Origin: Bog-159 sp963707465
GTDB taxonomy: Bacteria; Acidobacteriota; Terriglobia; Bryobacterales; Bryobacteraceae
Length of the DNA: 64,000 nucleotides
Reading direction: 5' to 3'
NCBI GenBank assembly: GCA_963707465.1
Contig: CAVPQK010000024.1
Location: forward strand, 310,001 to 374,000
This document shows positions 1 through 9,120 of the stretch, in pieces. The notes under the pieces are model-generated. The model saw only the letters and a program-made list of their open reading frames with translations, did no database searches and was not told the DNA's origin. The position numbers and the translations under genes were made by a program. The first letter of the stretch is position 1, and every line of letters begins with the position of its first letter.

Positions 1-1
1 G

Positions 2-1543
2 CCCGCAACCAACATCATCACCAATCGCGGCATCAATTACTGGGAGAGCCGCGACCACACGGACCGGCGTCTTTTGTTCTGCGCCGATCATACGCTTCGC
101 GCCATCGATGCCCGTACCGGCAGGCCCATCTTGTCCTTTGGCACGCACGGTGCGGTGGATCTGAAGGAAGGTCTGGACCGCGATCCGCGAAGCCTGGCGT
201 TGGTGCAGTCCACCACGCCGGGCCGGGTATTTGAGGACAAATTGATCCTTGGCTCGGCCACCAACCAGGGCTATGGCTCCGCGCCAGGCGACATACGGGC
301 CTTCGACGTACGATCCGGAAAAGTCGTTTGGACCTTCCACACGGTCCCGCGGCCCGGTGAGTTTGGCTATGAAACGTGGCCCAAGGATGCGTGGAAAACG
401 GTTGGCGGCGCCAACGTTTGGGGCGAGTTCGCGCTGGACGAGGAGCGCGGCGTCATTTACGCTCCCACGGCGAGTGCGAAGTACAACTTTTATGGCGCGG
501 ACCGCCACGGTGATAACCTTTTTGCCAATTGCCTGCTCGCGATCGACGCCCGCACCGGCCGCCGCATCTGGCATTTCCAAATGGTCCACCACGACGTGTT
601 CGATTATGACGATGCCACCGCCCCGAAACTGCTCACTGTCCGCCATGAAGGCAGGAGCGTAGACATAGTCGCACAGGTGAGTAAGCAGGGCTTTGTGTGG
701 GTATTTGATCGGGACACCGGGAAACCACTTTGGCCGATTGAGGAACGTCCGGTGCCTGCCTCCGACGTGCCGGGCGAACAGACGGCGCCGACCCAACCCT
801 TCCCGACGAAACCGCCGCCGTTCGCCCGCCAGAAGTTCACCGTGGACGACCTCAGCCCTTACCTGAGCGCAGTCGACCGCGCCCGATTCCGCGATATGAT
901 CCTCAGCGCCCGCAACGAGGGGCTATTCACGCCGCCAAGTTTCCGAGGGAGCGTGCAGATGCCTGGCAACAATGGTGGCGCCAACTGGGGCGGCGCCGCC
1001 GCAGACCCCGGCCGCGGCATCCTGGTGGTGGTCTCCAAGGACCTGCCTTGTCTATTGAAGCTCGAACCCGATCCGTCCGTTCCGAAGGGCCGGCCCCCAC
1101 GATACGTCAGCGGTTTCGGCTTCCTGATTGCGAGCGACGGGCTATCCGCGATGGCACCGCCGTGGACTACGCTTACTGCCTATGACTTGAACGACGGCGT
1201 CATTAAGTGGTCCATCCCACTCGGCGAGGTTCCCGAACTCGCCGCCAGGGGTATCGGCAACACGGGTACTCATTATCCCAAGGTGGGGCCGGTGATCACT
1301 GCCGGCGGCCTCGTTTTCACGGGCACCCGCGACCGGAAGGTGCGCGCTTTTGATGTGGACGACGGGAAGTTGCTGTGGGAGACACAAGTCCCCGAGGCCG
1401 TCGAAGGCATTCCCGCGGTGTATGAAGTTCGCGGCCGTCAGTACATCGTGTTCTGCGCGGCCGCACAGGCGGGATTGATCCCGGCCACTCAGTCCGAGAT
1501 CAAAGGCGCGTATGTGGCCTTTGCACTGCCGCGAGGCAATTAG
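2..1543 (+). CDS. PQQ-dependent dehydrogenase, 5' end outside window
   Basis: The reading frame is already open at the window edge, so the N-terminus and any signal peptide are missing; 513 residues are visible. The repeats have the tryptophan-docking style of quinoprotein beta-propellers (for example AIDARTGRRIWHF, AFDVDDGKLLWE). An HHDVFDYDD stretch near nt 587 matches the conserved HHDxWDYD segment of PQQ glucose dehydrogenase-like proteins, and the APTQPFPTKPPP stretch near nt 785 is also typical of that group. Such enzymes oxidise sugars or alcohols in the periplasm and pass electrons to quinone or cytochrome. There is no CxxCH, so it carries no haem of its own. Substrate cannot be read from sequence. 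A TTG at nt 74 is in frame but clearly internal, because conserved sequence precedes it. Confidence 0.9.
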   Translation, partial: PATNIITNRGINYWESRDHTDRRLLFCADHTLRAIDARTGRPILSFGTHGAVDLKEGLDRDPRSLALVQSTTPGRVFEDKLILGSATNQGYGSAPGDIRAFDVRSGKVVWTFHTVPRPGEFGYETWPKDAWKTVGGANVWGEFALDEERGVIYAPTASAKYNFYGADRHGDNLFANCLLAIDARTGRRIWHFQMVHHDVFDYDDATAPKLLTVRHEGRSVDIVAQVSKQGFVWVFDRDTGKPLWPIEERPVPASDVPGEQTAPTQPFPTKPPPFARQKFTVDDLSPYLSAVDRARFRDMILSARNEGLFTPPSFRGSVQMPGNNGGANWGGAAADPGRGILVVVSKDLPCLLKLEPDPSVPKGRPPRYVSGFGFLIASDGLSAMAPPWTTLTAYDLNDGVIKWSIPLGEVPELAARGIGNTGTHYPKVGPVITAGGLVFTGTRDRKVRAFDVDDGKLLWETQVPEAVEGIPAVYEVRGRQYIVFCAAAQAGLIPATQSEIKGAYVAFALPRGN

Positions 1544-1717
1544 CCTCTCGTCTCTGCGCGCGGCTGACAGGCGGTCCTGTGGCTATTGGCCGGCGGATGG
1601 GGACGCGAGCATCCACAGCGGCAACTTCGTATACCGCAGCCGACTGGAGGATTAACCAATAAGAATTGTCCTAGGAGAGGCTTACCCGCCGTTCCCCACT
1701 AACCGAATGTAGTGGCT

Positions 1718-4700
1718 ATGCCCGCTCGAACCGGTTGGTGCAGACTCTTCTGGATTCTACTACTGGCGTGCGGAAAACTGCCGGCACAGGCGCCCGTCCT
1801 ATTCTTCAGCGACATTCCCAGCGGATCCAACACCGGCGGTGAGAATGGCAACGGCGCCTACGTCAGCTTGTATGGCAATTATTTTGGCGCTTCCCAGGGC
1901 TCTTCTACCGTCACGGCCCCCGGCGGCGCCATGGTCAACTGCACGGTGTGGGGAGCGGCCTGGCTCTGGTACCAGAAAATCACATGCCAGCTTGGGCCGA
2001 ACGCCGCAACCGGGAGCCTCATCGTCACCGTAAACGGCCAATCCTCCAATCCCCTGCCGTTCACCGTCGCGCCAGGCAACATCTATTTCATCGCCACCAC
2101 CGGCAACGACAACAACCCCGGCACTTTCGCCGCGCCATGGCGCACGCTGCTTCGGGCCCGCGACGCCATGCTGCCTGGGGACATCGCCTATGCCATGGAC
2201 GGCGTCACGCAATCCACCGACGATGGCACAGGTTGGGACGCCGCGTTTCTGCTCTCTGGAGGCGATCAGGGTAAGTGGTGTTCGGCTACCGGTCTGCCGC
2301 GGGCCTTGGCCGCCTATCCGGGCGCCACCGTCACCATCGGCAACGCCACCGGCGGCTTGCCGGATTTCGGCGTGAGAACCAGCGATTGTCAAGGCAACTG
2401 GGTCTTCTCGGGGATCTCGTTTCGCGGACAGAATCCGGCGCAAGCCGGCAGCGGCAGCCACTATCGCTTCGCCGGCAGCGACATCACCTGTCCGTATACC
2501 CAGGGCATCGGCGGCGGCGCATGTTTCCAGACCTCCCAGGCAAGTTACGTGGATTTCTATGGCAACCACGTTTACAACGCGGGCACGGCTAATGCGTCCG
2601 CGCTTTTCCAGGCCGTCTATTTCTCTACCGACAGCAACGATATCGACATGGGTTGGAACCTGGTCGAGTATGTGCATGGCTGCCGCGGACTGCAGGTGCA
2701 TTCTTCTCCCCTGGGCAGCGGCGGTCCGCAAGATCCCACCGGGTACGATCAATTCGATATTTCGATACATGACAACACCCTCCACGATACCCAGTGCGAT
2801 GGCATGATCGTGGACACGGTGGATCCATCCCGAGGCCCCGTCAGCATCTATAACAACGTCGTTTACAACGCGGGGATCGGGCCCAACAATCCGGAGGGCA
2901 CCGGCGGTTGGAACTGCATCAACGTTCCGGGCAGCACGGCGAATGGTCCCGCCGGGAGCGGAACGGTGGAAGTGTTCAATAATTCGCTGTTCGCGTGCGG
3001 GACGTTTACGAGCCCTCCCTACGGCAGCAACAACAACGCGGTCGCGGAGAACGGCGACGAGGCTCCGGGCGCGCCGCCCATCTACGTGCACATCCGCAAC
3101 AACATGCTGTATTCGGTTCCGACTACGCTATACCCGGGCGGCGTGCCGTATGTGGTGGTCTGGGATCCGTTAACGGACGAACCGTGCGCCAACTCGCAGA
3201 ATTGTCCGTGGCTCTACGGAACCAACAACCTGATGTATGGCGCGGGCAACCCGGTCACCAACATGGCCGAAATCACCGGAACGGTGAGCGCCAACCCATT
3301 GGTGGTCAGCACGTCGCTTCCCGACCTGCACCTCACTTCCGGCAGCCCGGCCATCCAGGCGGGAACCGTTATCGGTGCGATCGGTGTATTTGGCGCCGGC
3401 AATACCGGGCGCGACCATGACGGACTTCCGCGCGGGCCGGTACCCTCGATCGGCGCCTACGAGGCGAGTTCCGCCACTTCGTATCCGAACTATGTGATTT
3501 CCGGGCAGGTACTGACTGCGGAGGGCGGCGTCCTTAGCGGAGTTACCGTGGCTTGGAGTGGCACTGGTAGCGGTTCCACCAGCACGAACGGTTCCGGAGA
3601 CTACGAGCTCGTGCTGCCGGCCTTCGGCAGCTACGTAGTCACACCTTCACTTGCCGGCTACATCTTTATGCCACCCAGCCAAACCTTCGACAACCTGAGC
3701 GGCAACCAAACGGCGAACTTCACCGCGAATGCAGCGGGCAACACTTACACGATTTCGGGTCAGGCGACCCTCTATGGCAATGCGCTGGGCGGCGTCATGG
3801 TGACGCTGAGCGGCTCACAAAGCGGCGCTGTCACCACCAATGGGTCGGGGAATTACGCGTTCACAGTGCCGGCCGGCGGCGACTACGCGGTCACTCCCTC
3901 GCTGACTGGCCATTACTTCTATCCCTATCCGCCGGGTTTCACCTTTAGGAATCTGAGCGGCAACCAAACGGCTGACTTTCAAGCCGCGGTTCCCAGCGAC
4001 TTCAATCACGACGGGCATCCCGATGTGATTTGGGAGGAGCCGACCATCGGGTGGGGCCAGATCTGGTACCTCGGCGGATTGCAAGGAGTCTCTATTACAG
4101 ACACGGCGGACCTGAGCCAGGCCAACCCATGGCAGATTGTGGGAGTCGCGGACTTCAATGGCGATGGCTATCCGGACGTGGTGTGGCAGAACCCGGTGAG
4201 CGGCGCCGTGCAGGTCTGGTACCTGGGAGGTCCCTTGGGCAACCAGCTCGTTGAGGCGTTAGACATAACCATCGGGAACCCGTGGCGCGTGGTTTCCGTG
4301 GCGGACTTCAACGGAGACGGCCATCCGGACCTACTCTGGCAAGACCCCACAAACGGATTCGCCCAGATCTGGTACCTGGGCGGGCCGGATGGCAGCACTC
4401 TCCTGGGAGCAGCCGACCTGGACCAGACGAACCCCTGGAATATCGTGGGCACCGGCGACTTAAATGGCGACGGCGTTCCTGACGTGTTGTGGCAGGACCC
4501 GGTCAGCGGCACCGTGCAGATCTGGTATATGGGAGGCACGGCACCTGGAGCGCAAGGCAGCCAGGTGCTATCCGCCGTGAATCTCACGGGAGCCATGACG
4601 GCCAAGGTAGCAGGCATCGCCGACTTCAACCAGGATGGCCACCCGGACGTGCTGTTTCAAGATACGAAGACGGGTGCGGCCACCGTGTACTATTACACCG

Positions 4701-4777
4701 GCGCGGAGGGCATTACCCCGAATGGGACCGCGGTCTTGAGCACGGGAAACCCGTGGTACATTGCCGGGCCGCACTGA
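1718..4777 (+). CDS. Secreted IPT/beta-helix/CarboxypepD-like/FG-GAP repeat protein
   Basis: A 1019-aa protein with a clear signal peptide (hydrophobic LFWILLLACG, cleavage near AQA). By position: an IPT/TIG-like Ig fold at about 24-120; a right-handed beta-helix-like region at about 122-590, opening with the IYFIATTGNDNNPGT signature common in exported parallel beta-helix proteins; two CarboxypepD-regulatory-like repeats at about 593-672 and 680-755, both ending in NLSGNQTA; then five FG-GAP/VCBS blades to the C-terminus, each with a DFNxDGxPDV calcium-loop motif followed by WQDP or similar. It is probably an exported carbohydrate-binding or adhesive surface protein; no catalytic motif is evident. 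GTG at 1712 is an alternative start two codons upstream of the ATG chosen. It stands alone, 174 bp after the PQQ gene. Confidence 0.85.
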   Translation: MPARTGWCRLFWILLLACGKLPAQAPVLFFSDIPSGSNTGGENGNGAYVSLYGNYFGASQGSSTVTAPGGAMVNCTVWGAAWLWYQKITCQLGPNAATGSLIVTVNGQSSNPLPFTVAPGNIYFIATTGNDNNPGTFAAPWRTLLRARDAMLPGDIAYAMDGVTQSTDDGTGWDAAFLLSGGDQGKWCSATGLPRALAAYPGATVTIGNATGGLPDFGVRTSDCQGNWVFSGISFRGQNPAQAGSGSHYRFAGSDITCPYTQGIGGGACFQTSQASYVDFYGNHVYNAGTANASALFQAVYFSTDSNDIDMGWNLVEYVHGCRGLQVHSSPLGSGGPQDPTGYDQFDISIHDNTLHDTQCDGMIVDTVDPSRGPVSIYNNVVYNAGIGPNNPEGTGGWNCINVPGSTANGPAGSGTVEVFNNSLFACGTFTSPPYGSNNNAVAENGDEAPGAPPIYVHIRNNMLYSVPTTLYPGGVPYVVVWDPLTDEPCANSQNCPWLYGTNNLMYGAGNPVTNMAEITGTVSANPLVVSTSLPDLHLTSGSPAIQAGTVIGAIGVFGAGNTGRDHDGLPRGPVPSIGAYEASSATSYPNYVISGQVLTAEGGVLSGVTVAWSGTGSGSTSTNGSGDYELVLPAFGSYVVTPSLAGYIFMPPSQTFDNLSGNQTANFTANAAGNTYTISGQATLYGNALGGVMVTLSGSQSGAVTTNGSGNYAFTVPAGGDYAVTPSLTGHYFYPYPPGFTFRNLSGNQTADFQAAVPSDFNHDGHPDVIWEEPTIGWGQIWYLGGLQGVSITDTADLSQANPWQIVGVADFNGDGYPDVVWQNPVSGAVQVWYLGGPLGNQLVEALDITIGNPWRVVSVADFNGDGHPDLLWQDPTNGFAQIWYLGGPDGSTLLGAADLDQTNPWNIVGTGDLNGDGVPDVLWQDPVSGTVQIWYMGGTAPGAQGSQVLSAVNLTGAMTAKVAGIADFNQDGHPDVLFQDTKTGAATVYYYTGAEGITPNGTAVLSTGNPWYIAGPH

Positions 4778-4827
4778 CACTGCACCGGGACGGCCGGGGA
4801 TGGCCGCATACCGAAACCGTTTTGCAT

Positions 4828-5310
4828 CTATTTCGCGAGCTTGCCGTGGTTGTGTTCGTAGCTGATCACGCGGGTCACCTTCCACGCACCATCCTTGTTC
4901 TGCCACAAGGTTACAAATTTGGCGTCACCAACACCGTCCTCAGGGTGCCCCGGGTGGTGGAAACGATGAATCCCGATCTCCACCGCTCCATATCCTTTCA
5001 GCGGATACACCTCGAGTGTTTGCGGTAACAGCTCCCGCTCCACCTTTCCGCAAATGTTTTGTTTGATAGCGGCGAGGAATGGTGCTTTCCCTACCGATAG
5101 TCCTGTCTGGTCGTGGTAGAACTCCAGATCGTCGGAAACCATCGCCCCCAGGGTAGTCAGATCGCAGTGGTTATATGCATCGAAGAGTTTGGCATCCAAG
5201 GACTTTATGGTGAGAAACAAGGTTTCGGGCGGTGCCATAGATTGCGCTTCTATCCGCATGCCGCAAAGAGCCGAGAGGACCAGCAGGAAAGGAACCAGGA
5301 ATCTCTTCAT
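4828..5310 (-). CDS. Secreted SnoaL/DUF4440-like (NTF2 fold) protein
   Basis: A 160-aa protein starting MKRFLVPFLLVLSALCG, a good signal peptide ending near AQS. The mature part reads as an NTF2-like small domain: an N-terminal helix (KSLDAKLFDAYNHCDL), then the SDDLEFYHDQTG strand-loop typical of DUF4440, and a C-terminal TLWQNKDGAWKVTRVISYEHN strand pair. DUF4440/SnoaL-like proteins are often found as exported small-molecule-binding or isomerase-like proteins, usually without known function. The frame is open much further upstream, but the signal peptide fixes the start at 5310. It reads toward the large gene before it (convergent) and lies 115 bp downstream of trmO on the same strand. Confidence 0.8.
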   Translation of the reverse strand: MKRFLVPFLLVLSALCGMRIEAQSMAPPETLFLTIKSLDAKLFDAYNHCDLTTLGAMVSDDLEFYHDQTGLSVGKAPFLAAIKQNICGKVERELLPQTLEVYPLKGYGAVEIGIHRFHHPGHPEDGVGDAKFVTLWQNKDGAWKVTRVISYEHNHGKLAK

Positions 5311-5425
5311 ACAAAACTCCGTGGCGGAGATGCCGCTGCTAGTCCATACGAATCGCGAGCTAAAGTTGTTCGAGGAAAGATTGCCGAATTCACCGGGACG
5401 CCGACGCGCAGCCCGCAGAGCCGTG

Positions 5426-5896
5426 CTATGGCTTCTCTCTGACCCGCGCTTCGGCTTCCGCGAGCCAGCCGCGCCGTAACCGTTCCGGCGGAACGTTCGA
5501 GAGATAGGGCTTGATGTCGAGAATCGGGGTTCCCTCAAGCATGTCGATACCACGGACGCGGAGGGCCGGACCTTCCCGGCCCAGCAGTTCGACGACAGTT
5601 AACCCGATCGCATTCGGACGTCGCGGGGAGCGGGTGGCGAACACGCCGTGAGGCCGATCGTCGCTCGGCGGTGTTCCCACCAGGCTAAATCCTTCGGAGC
5701 GATTAAATACCCAGATGACGAACAGATGAGAAAAGCCTTCAATATCCTTGAGGCCAGCCTCAAATTCCGGCCGTATCTCGAGGACCCCTTCCGTATCGTG
5801 CCGTGCGCCTAGTCCCTTCGGAACCTGCCGAGTGCCCCGAAAAGGGCTTCTGACATGCCCGATCGGCTGCATGGAGAGCATGGCTGTGTCACCCAC
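5426..5896 (-). CDS. trmO: tRNA (N6-threonylcarbamoyladenosine-37-N6)-methyltransferase TrmO
   Basis: A 156-aa protein of the TrmO/TsaA/YaeB (UPF0066) family. Characteristic segments are IGHVRSPF at the N-terminus, FSHLFVIWVFNRS in the middle, and GVFATRSPRRPNAIGLTVVE, the SAM-binding signature of this family. The C-terminus (GTPILDIKPYLSNVP) is also typical. The enzyme methylates N6 of t6A at position 37 in some tRNAs using SAM. The length matches the short bacterial form, which lacks the C-terminal extension of the E. coli protein. A second ATG lies six codons downstream (MLSMQPIG) and could be the real start. It ends 43 bp away from the corrinoid operon on the same strand, with no evident shared role. 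Confidence 0.92.
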   Translation of the reverse strand: MGDTAMLSMQPIGHVRSPFRGTRQVPKGLGARHDTEGVLEIRPEFEAGLKDIEGFSHLFVIWVFNRSEGFSLVGTPPSDDRPHGVFATRSPRRPNAIGLTVVELLGREGPALRVRGIDMLEGTPILDIKPYLSNVPPERLRRGWLAEAEARVREKP

Positions 5897-5939
5897 GCTT
5901 CTATCCTACACACAGGCCGAAGCACAACGGCGGGTACGA

Positions 5940-7379
5940 TCAGGGGACATGGGCACATCCGCGGTAGCCGGTGAGCGCCATCATCTCCGCGTAGAGATAT
6001 TGGAAGTCGGGATCGGCGGCGAGCTCGACGTGCCGCGCGAGCGATGCGATCCTCCGCAGCCGCGCCTGACGCGTGGAGGGCGAGAGCAGCAGCGTACGCG
6101 CGCCGCGCAGGGCGCTGTTGCCCACCGGTTCCACGGGCAGGTCCTGGGGCAGCAGTCCGATGGCGCGCGCTCTCGACGGGCGGATGTAATTGCCGAACGC
6201 GCCCGCCAGGCAGAGCTTGTCGACACCACCGCCGGCGAGCATCCGCAGGCCCGCAGCCATCGCGCCTTTGGCCAGTTGCAATTCGCGGATGTCGCTCTGG
6301 GTCAATTGCACGCCGTCGGCGAGTGGCAGGCACTTGGCGGCGTTTGTCAGGCGGCCGTTTGCGCCGATCAAGCCCAATTCCAGGGCGCAGGCGGCCGCAT
6401 CCACCACGCCGCTGCCACAGACGCCGCGTGCCGCGCCGCCGCCGATGACGTGGCAGTCAAGCCGGCCATCGACAACATGCACACTGTCGATGGCGCCGGC
6501 GCCCGCGCGCATCCCCGCACCAATGCGCCCGCCTTCAAACGCGGGGCCAGCCGCCGTTGACGCACAGGCGATGCCGCGCACGGACCCCACCACGACTTCA
6601 CCGTTCGTGCCTATGTCGAAGAGTGCGCGGGGCTGCGCCTGCTCGTCGAGGCGCGTGGCTACGATACCGCAAAGAAGGTCGCTGCCGACGAATCCGCCGA
6701 GGCAGGGCAGGAATTCGGCCGGCCCAGGCCATCCCAAGTTCGCGCCCTCGAAGCGGTAGCCGCCCATGGTGGGCGAAAGAAACGGCGCGCGGGTCAGGGG
6801 CTTCACATCCAGGCCGCAGAAGAGATGGTGCATGGCGGTATTGCCCGCCACCAGCACCTCGCGCAGCGGCTCGCCGCCGAGCATGCGCGCGAGAGCTTCG
6901 CGGATGAGGCGTCCCAATTCACCCGGCCGGCGGAGGTCATAATCCAGGCGGCTCATCACGTCGGCGCCGTAACGCGCCTGTGGATTGAGCGCGGTTTCCA
7001 CGCGCAGGACTTCGCCGCTCCAGAGATCCACCACTTGAACTACGAGCGTGGTGGTGCCCAGGTCGATGGCGGCACCTCGCCCGGAGCGTGGCTCGATGGG
7101 CACATGCGCGTCGTCCGTCAGAACGGGCAGCGACCACTGTTCCGCTTCGATCACCACGCGGCGGGCGGCGGACGCACAACAGGCCAGCCGCCAGCCTTCA
7201 CGGATTTCCTTTTCGGTGAGCGCATCGTGCATTGCCGCGGTGACCGGAACGTCCCCTTCCAGCACGCGCACCTTGCAGCCGCCGCACGCGCTCTCGCCGC
7301 CGCAGGGGAATTCGACGCCCGCCGCAAAGAGCTGGTCGGCGAGCGTCTGGTGCGGGCGGGGATGGAGTTCGAGCTTCAC
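5940..7379 (-). CDS. Corrinoid-activating protein: 2Fe-2S ferredoxin + ASKHA (DUF4445)
   Basis: A 479-aa reductive activator of corrinoid enzymes (RACE; RACo/RamA type). N-terminal plant-type ferredoxin ligands are C26, C32, C35 and C67 (FPCGGESACGGC and RLAC). The ASKHA ATPase-like part starts at about 103 with AAIDLGTTTL, and continues with DIGTNGEVVVG and GVCGSGVVDA. Known members reduce inactive Co(II) corrinoid back to Co(I) at the cost of ATP. It is the last gene of a six-gene operon that also encodes the corrinoid protein, which makes this role very likely. The start is GTG at 7379: its GTGA overlaps the stop of the gene before it by 3 bases, and the frame upstream of it is only a shadow of that gene. 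It is shorter than clostridial RACo (about 630 aa), with a short linker between domains. Confidence 0.9.
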   Translation of the reverse strand: MKLELHPRPHQTLADQLFAAGVEFPCGGESACGGCKVRVLEGDVPVTAAMHDALTEKEIREGWRLACCASAARRVVIEAEQWSLPVLTDDAHVPIEPRSGRGAAIDLGTTTLVVQVVDLWSGEVLRVETALNPQARYGADVMSRLDYDLRRPGELGRLIREALARMLGGEPLREVLVAGNTAMHHLFCGLDVKPLTRAPFLSPTMGGYRFEGANLGWPGPAEFLPCLGGFVGSDLLCGIVATRLDEQAQPRALFDIGTNGEVVVGSVRGIACASTAAGPAFEGGRIGAGMRAGAGAIDSVHVVDGRLDCHVIGGGAARGVCGSGVVDAAACALELGLIGANGRLTNAAKCLPLADGVQLTQSDIRELQLAKGAMAAGLRMLAGGGVDKLCLAGAFGNYIRPSRARAIGLLPQDLPVEPVGNSALRGARTLLLSPSTRQARLRRIASLARHVELAADPDFQYLYAEMMALTGYRGCAHVP

Positions 7380-8386
7380 GAGCGGCTGCGCGCAAAATGC
7401 GCCATGGCTTCCAGGTTGGCGTGGGGCGTGCCGCGGGGCACCTCGCAGCCCGCACCGCAGATGTAAGCCGCGCCCGCCTGCCGGTAGCATTCGGCCAGCG
7501 CCGCTTCTACCGATTCCGGCGTGCCGTCGCGCAGCTCCCGTACGGGATCGATGTTGCCGAGCAGCACTTGAGACGGCCGCATGGCGAGGCGAGCGTGGCC
7601 GAGCGGCGTCAGAAAATCCAGGTCGACGATGTTCGCGCCGGTCTGCCCCATGCCTTCCACGATGCGCCTGGTATTGCCGCAGATGTGCAGCCTCACCGGC
7701 ACGCCGAGCGCGCGGATGGAGGCGATCAGGCGTTGTTCGCAGGGGAGCACGAACTGCGCGTATAGCTTGGGCCCAACCAGAGATGCCGCTGCATCGCCCA
7801 CACCGATCAGGGTGGCGCCAGCCGCCACCTGCGCGCGCGCGAATTCGATTTCCATGCGCACCGTGAAGTCGAAGAGCGCTTCCACAAAGGACGGGTCGTC
7901 GAAGAAATCCAACATCAGCGTGTTCAGCCCGCGCAGGTCGGCGGCCATGGCGCACGGCCCTTCCACCCAGCCTTCCACGATGCGCGTAGCGCCAGTGCGC
8001 TCCGCCAGCAGCCGCACCGCCGCGACGCGATCGCACATGCGTCCAGGGGCGGACGGATCGGGCAGGCGCAGACCGGCTAGCTTACTCTTCTCGTCGAGCA
8101 GCGCGTGGCTCTCGACGATGGCGGGCGGCTGGCCGTCGAACCACTCCACCGCGGCGCCCAGGTCGGAGGCTTCGCGGGCCGGGTCGGATATGGCCGATAC
8201 GTGGTCGAAGCCGAAGCGATCCGCCACGGCTATTTGCGCATCGGCCAACACGCTATGGTCGCTGGCGTACTCCCTGTAGCGTACGCCCGACAAATCGGCG
8301 GCGAACATCATAGTGATCGGCATCAGCGGCAGCGAGTCGGCCGGTTCGCCGCGGAGTTTGGCCAGGATGCGCTGTTTGCCGGTCAT
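7376..8386 (-). CDS. UroD-fold cobalamin methyltransferase, MtaA/MtbA-like
   Basis: A 336-aa member of the uroporphyrinogen decarboxylase superfamily. It is a methyltransferase rather than a haem enzyme, as shown by the zinc-ligand pattern of MtaA/MtbA-type proteins: HIC (about residues 234-236) and a distal ICGAGCEVPRGTP motif (Cys near 309/312). The N-terminus MTGKQRILAKLRGE is typical. Known MtaA/MtbA proteins move a methyl group between a methylated corrinoid protein and a thiol such as coenzyme M. Here it could be either the demethylase (MT1) or a second acceptor-side enzyme (MT2). The ATG at 8386 overlaps the upstream stop (ATGA), so it is translationally coupled to the DUF1638 gene. 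Confidence 0.88.
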   Translation of the reverse strand: MTGKQRILAKLRGEPADSLPLMPITMMFAADLSGVRYREYASDHSVLADAQIAVADRFGFDHVSAISDPAREASDLGAAVEWFDGQPPAIVESHALLDEKSKLAGLRLPDPSAPGRMCDRVAAVRLLAERTGATRIVEGWVEGPCAMAADLRGLNTLMLDFFDDPSFVEALFDFTVRMEIEFARAQVAAGATLIGVGDAAASLVGPKLYAQFVLPCEQRLIASIRALGVPVRLHICGNTRRIVEGMGQTGANIVDLDFLTPLGHARLAMRPSQVLLGNIDPVRELRDGTPESVEAALAECYRQAGAAYICGAGCEVPRGTPHANLEAMAHFARSRS

Positions 8387-9120
8387 GGCTTCGGCGGAAC
8401 CACGTTGAGTATGTTGAGGCCGTAGCTGGCGGCTATGCTTTGGCCGGGCTGGGCGATGGCGAACTCGGCTTCCGGCCAGTCGCCATGCACCAAACGCCGC
8501 AGCCATGCCAGGTCGCCGGGCAGCCGTTCGAAGGCCCAGCCTTTCTCGTGCGCTTCGGCTGCGGCGTCGGCTAGAAACTTGCCGTCTGGCTCCAGCCCCG
8601 TTTCGATGAACGTGAGCTTGCGGTACTGCGACTGATAGCGAGTCAGCTCTTCATAGAGGTAGCGCCCGTTGTCCTCGCCGTATTTGCGAATCATGGCTTC
8701 CAGTGGCTCGTCGAACCCCACCGTGTCGTGAGTCAACTGCTGCAGGCCCTGGCCGCGCTCCAGCCAGCCGGTGGAGCGGTAGTAAGTGCCGGGGTTTTCC
8801 TCGAAATACCGCTGGTAGCGTTCGCGGGCGCCCATCAGGAGCGCGATGCAATCGTGCGCGCGCGGCAGCACCAGCTGCGTATGGCGCGCGGCGAGGCCGT
8901 CGAGCCCGTTGCCGCAAAGCCCGTAGCCGAGCAGGATCGCGTCGTAAACGGCTTCCGGCGTGCGATCCACGGCTTCCTGAAGCCGGGCCGCCATGGGCTG
9001 GCGGCCGAGGTCGTGCAGTCCTTTGGGCAGAAATTCCGGATCCACCTGGTGCGGCGAGTGCGCGCAGGCGTCGCACAGTTCGCGGAACAGAACTTCGCAA
9101 CTGATCAGCTTGAGGCGCAT
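8383..9120 (-). CDS. DUF1638 protein in corrinoid methyltransferase operon
   Basis: A 245-aa cytoplasmic protein that I recognise as DUF1638: LKLISCEVLFRELC at the N-terminus, ILLGYGLCGNG near 65, LPRAHDCIALLMG near 90, and ENPGTYYRSTGW near 110. It has several cysteines in conserved-looking contexts (SCEV, LCDAC, LCGNG, HDC), which would suit metal or corrinoid handling, but that is inference. DUF1638 has no function established that I know of; members tend to lie near MttB- or UroD-type corrinoid methyltransferases. The gene sits between the homocysteine methyltransferase (16-bp overlap) and the second UroD protein (4-bp overlap), so it is made together with them. Confidence 0.85.
   Translation of the reverse strand: MRLKLISCEVLFRELCDACAHSPHQVDPEFLPKGLHDLGRQPMAARLQEAVDRTPEAVYDAILLGYGLCGNGLDGLAARHTQLVLPRAHDCIALLMGARERYQRYFEENPGTYYRSTGWLERGQGLQQLTHDTVGFDEPLEAMIRKYGEDNGRYLYEELTRYQSQYRKLTFIETGLEPDGKFLADAAAEAHEKGWAFERLPGDLAWLRRLVHGDWPEAEFAIAQPGQSIAASYGLNILNVVPPKP

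Noticed and set aside
1799..3091. 430-codon open frame on the minus strand
   Set aside because: It is an antisense shadow of the secreted beta-helix gene: composition is Arg/Ala/Gly-rich with no motif or ribosome site.
3985..4760. Short regular repeats, considered as CRISPR-like
   Set aside because: They are the coding FG-GAP repeats of a protein; spacing and sequence follow codons and are not identical direct repeats.
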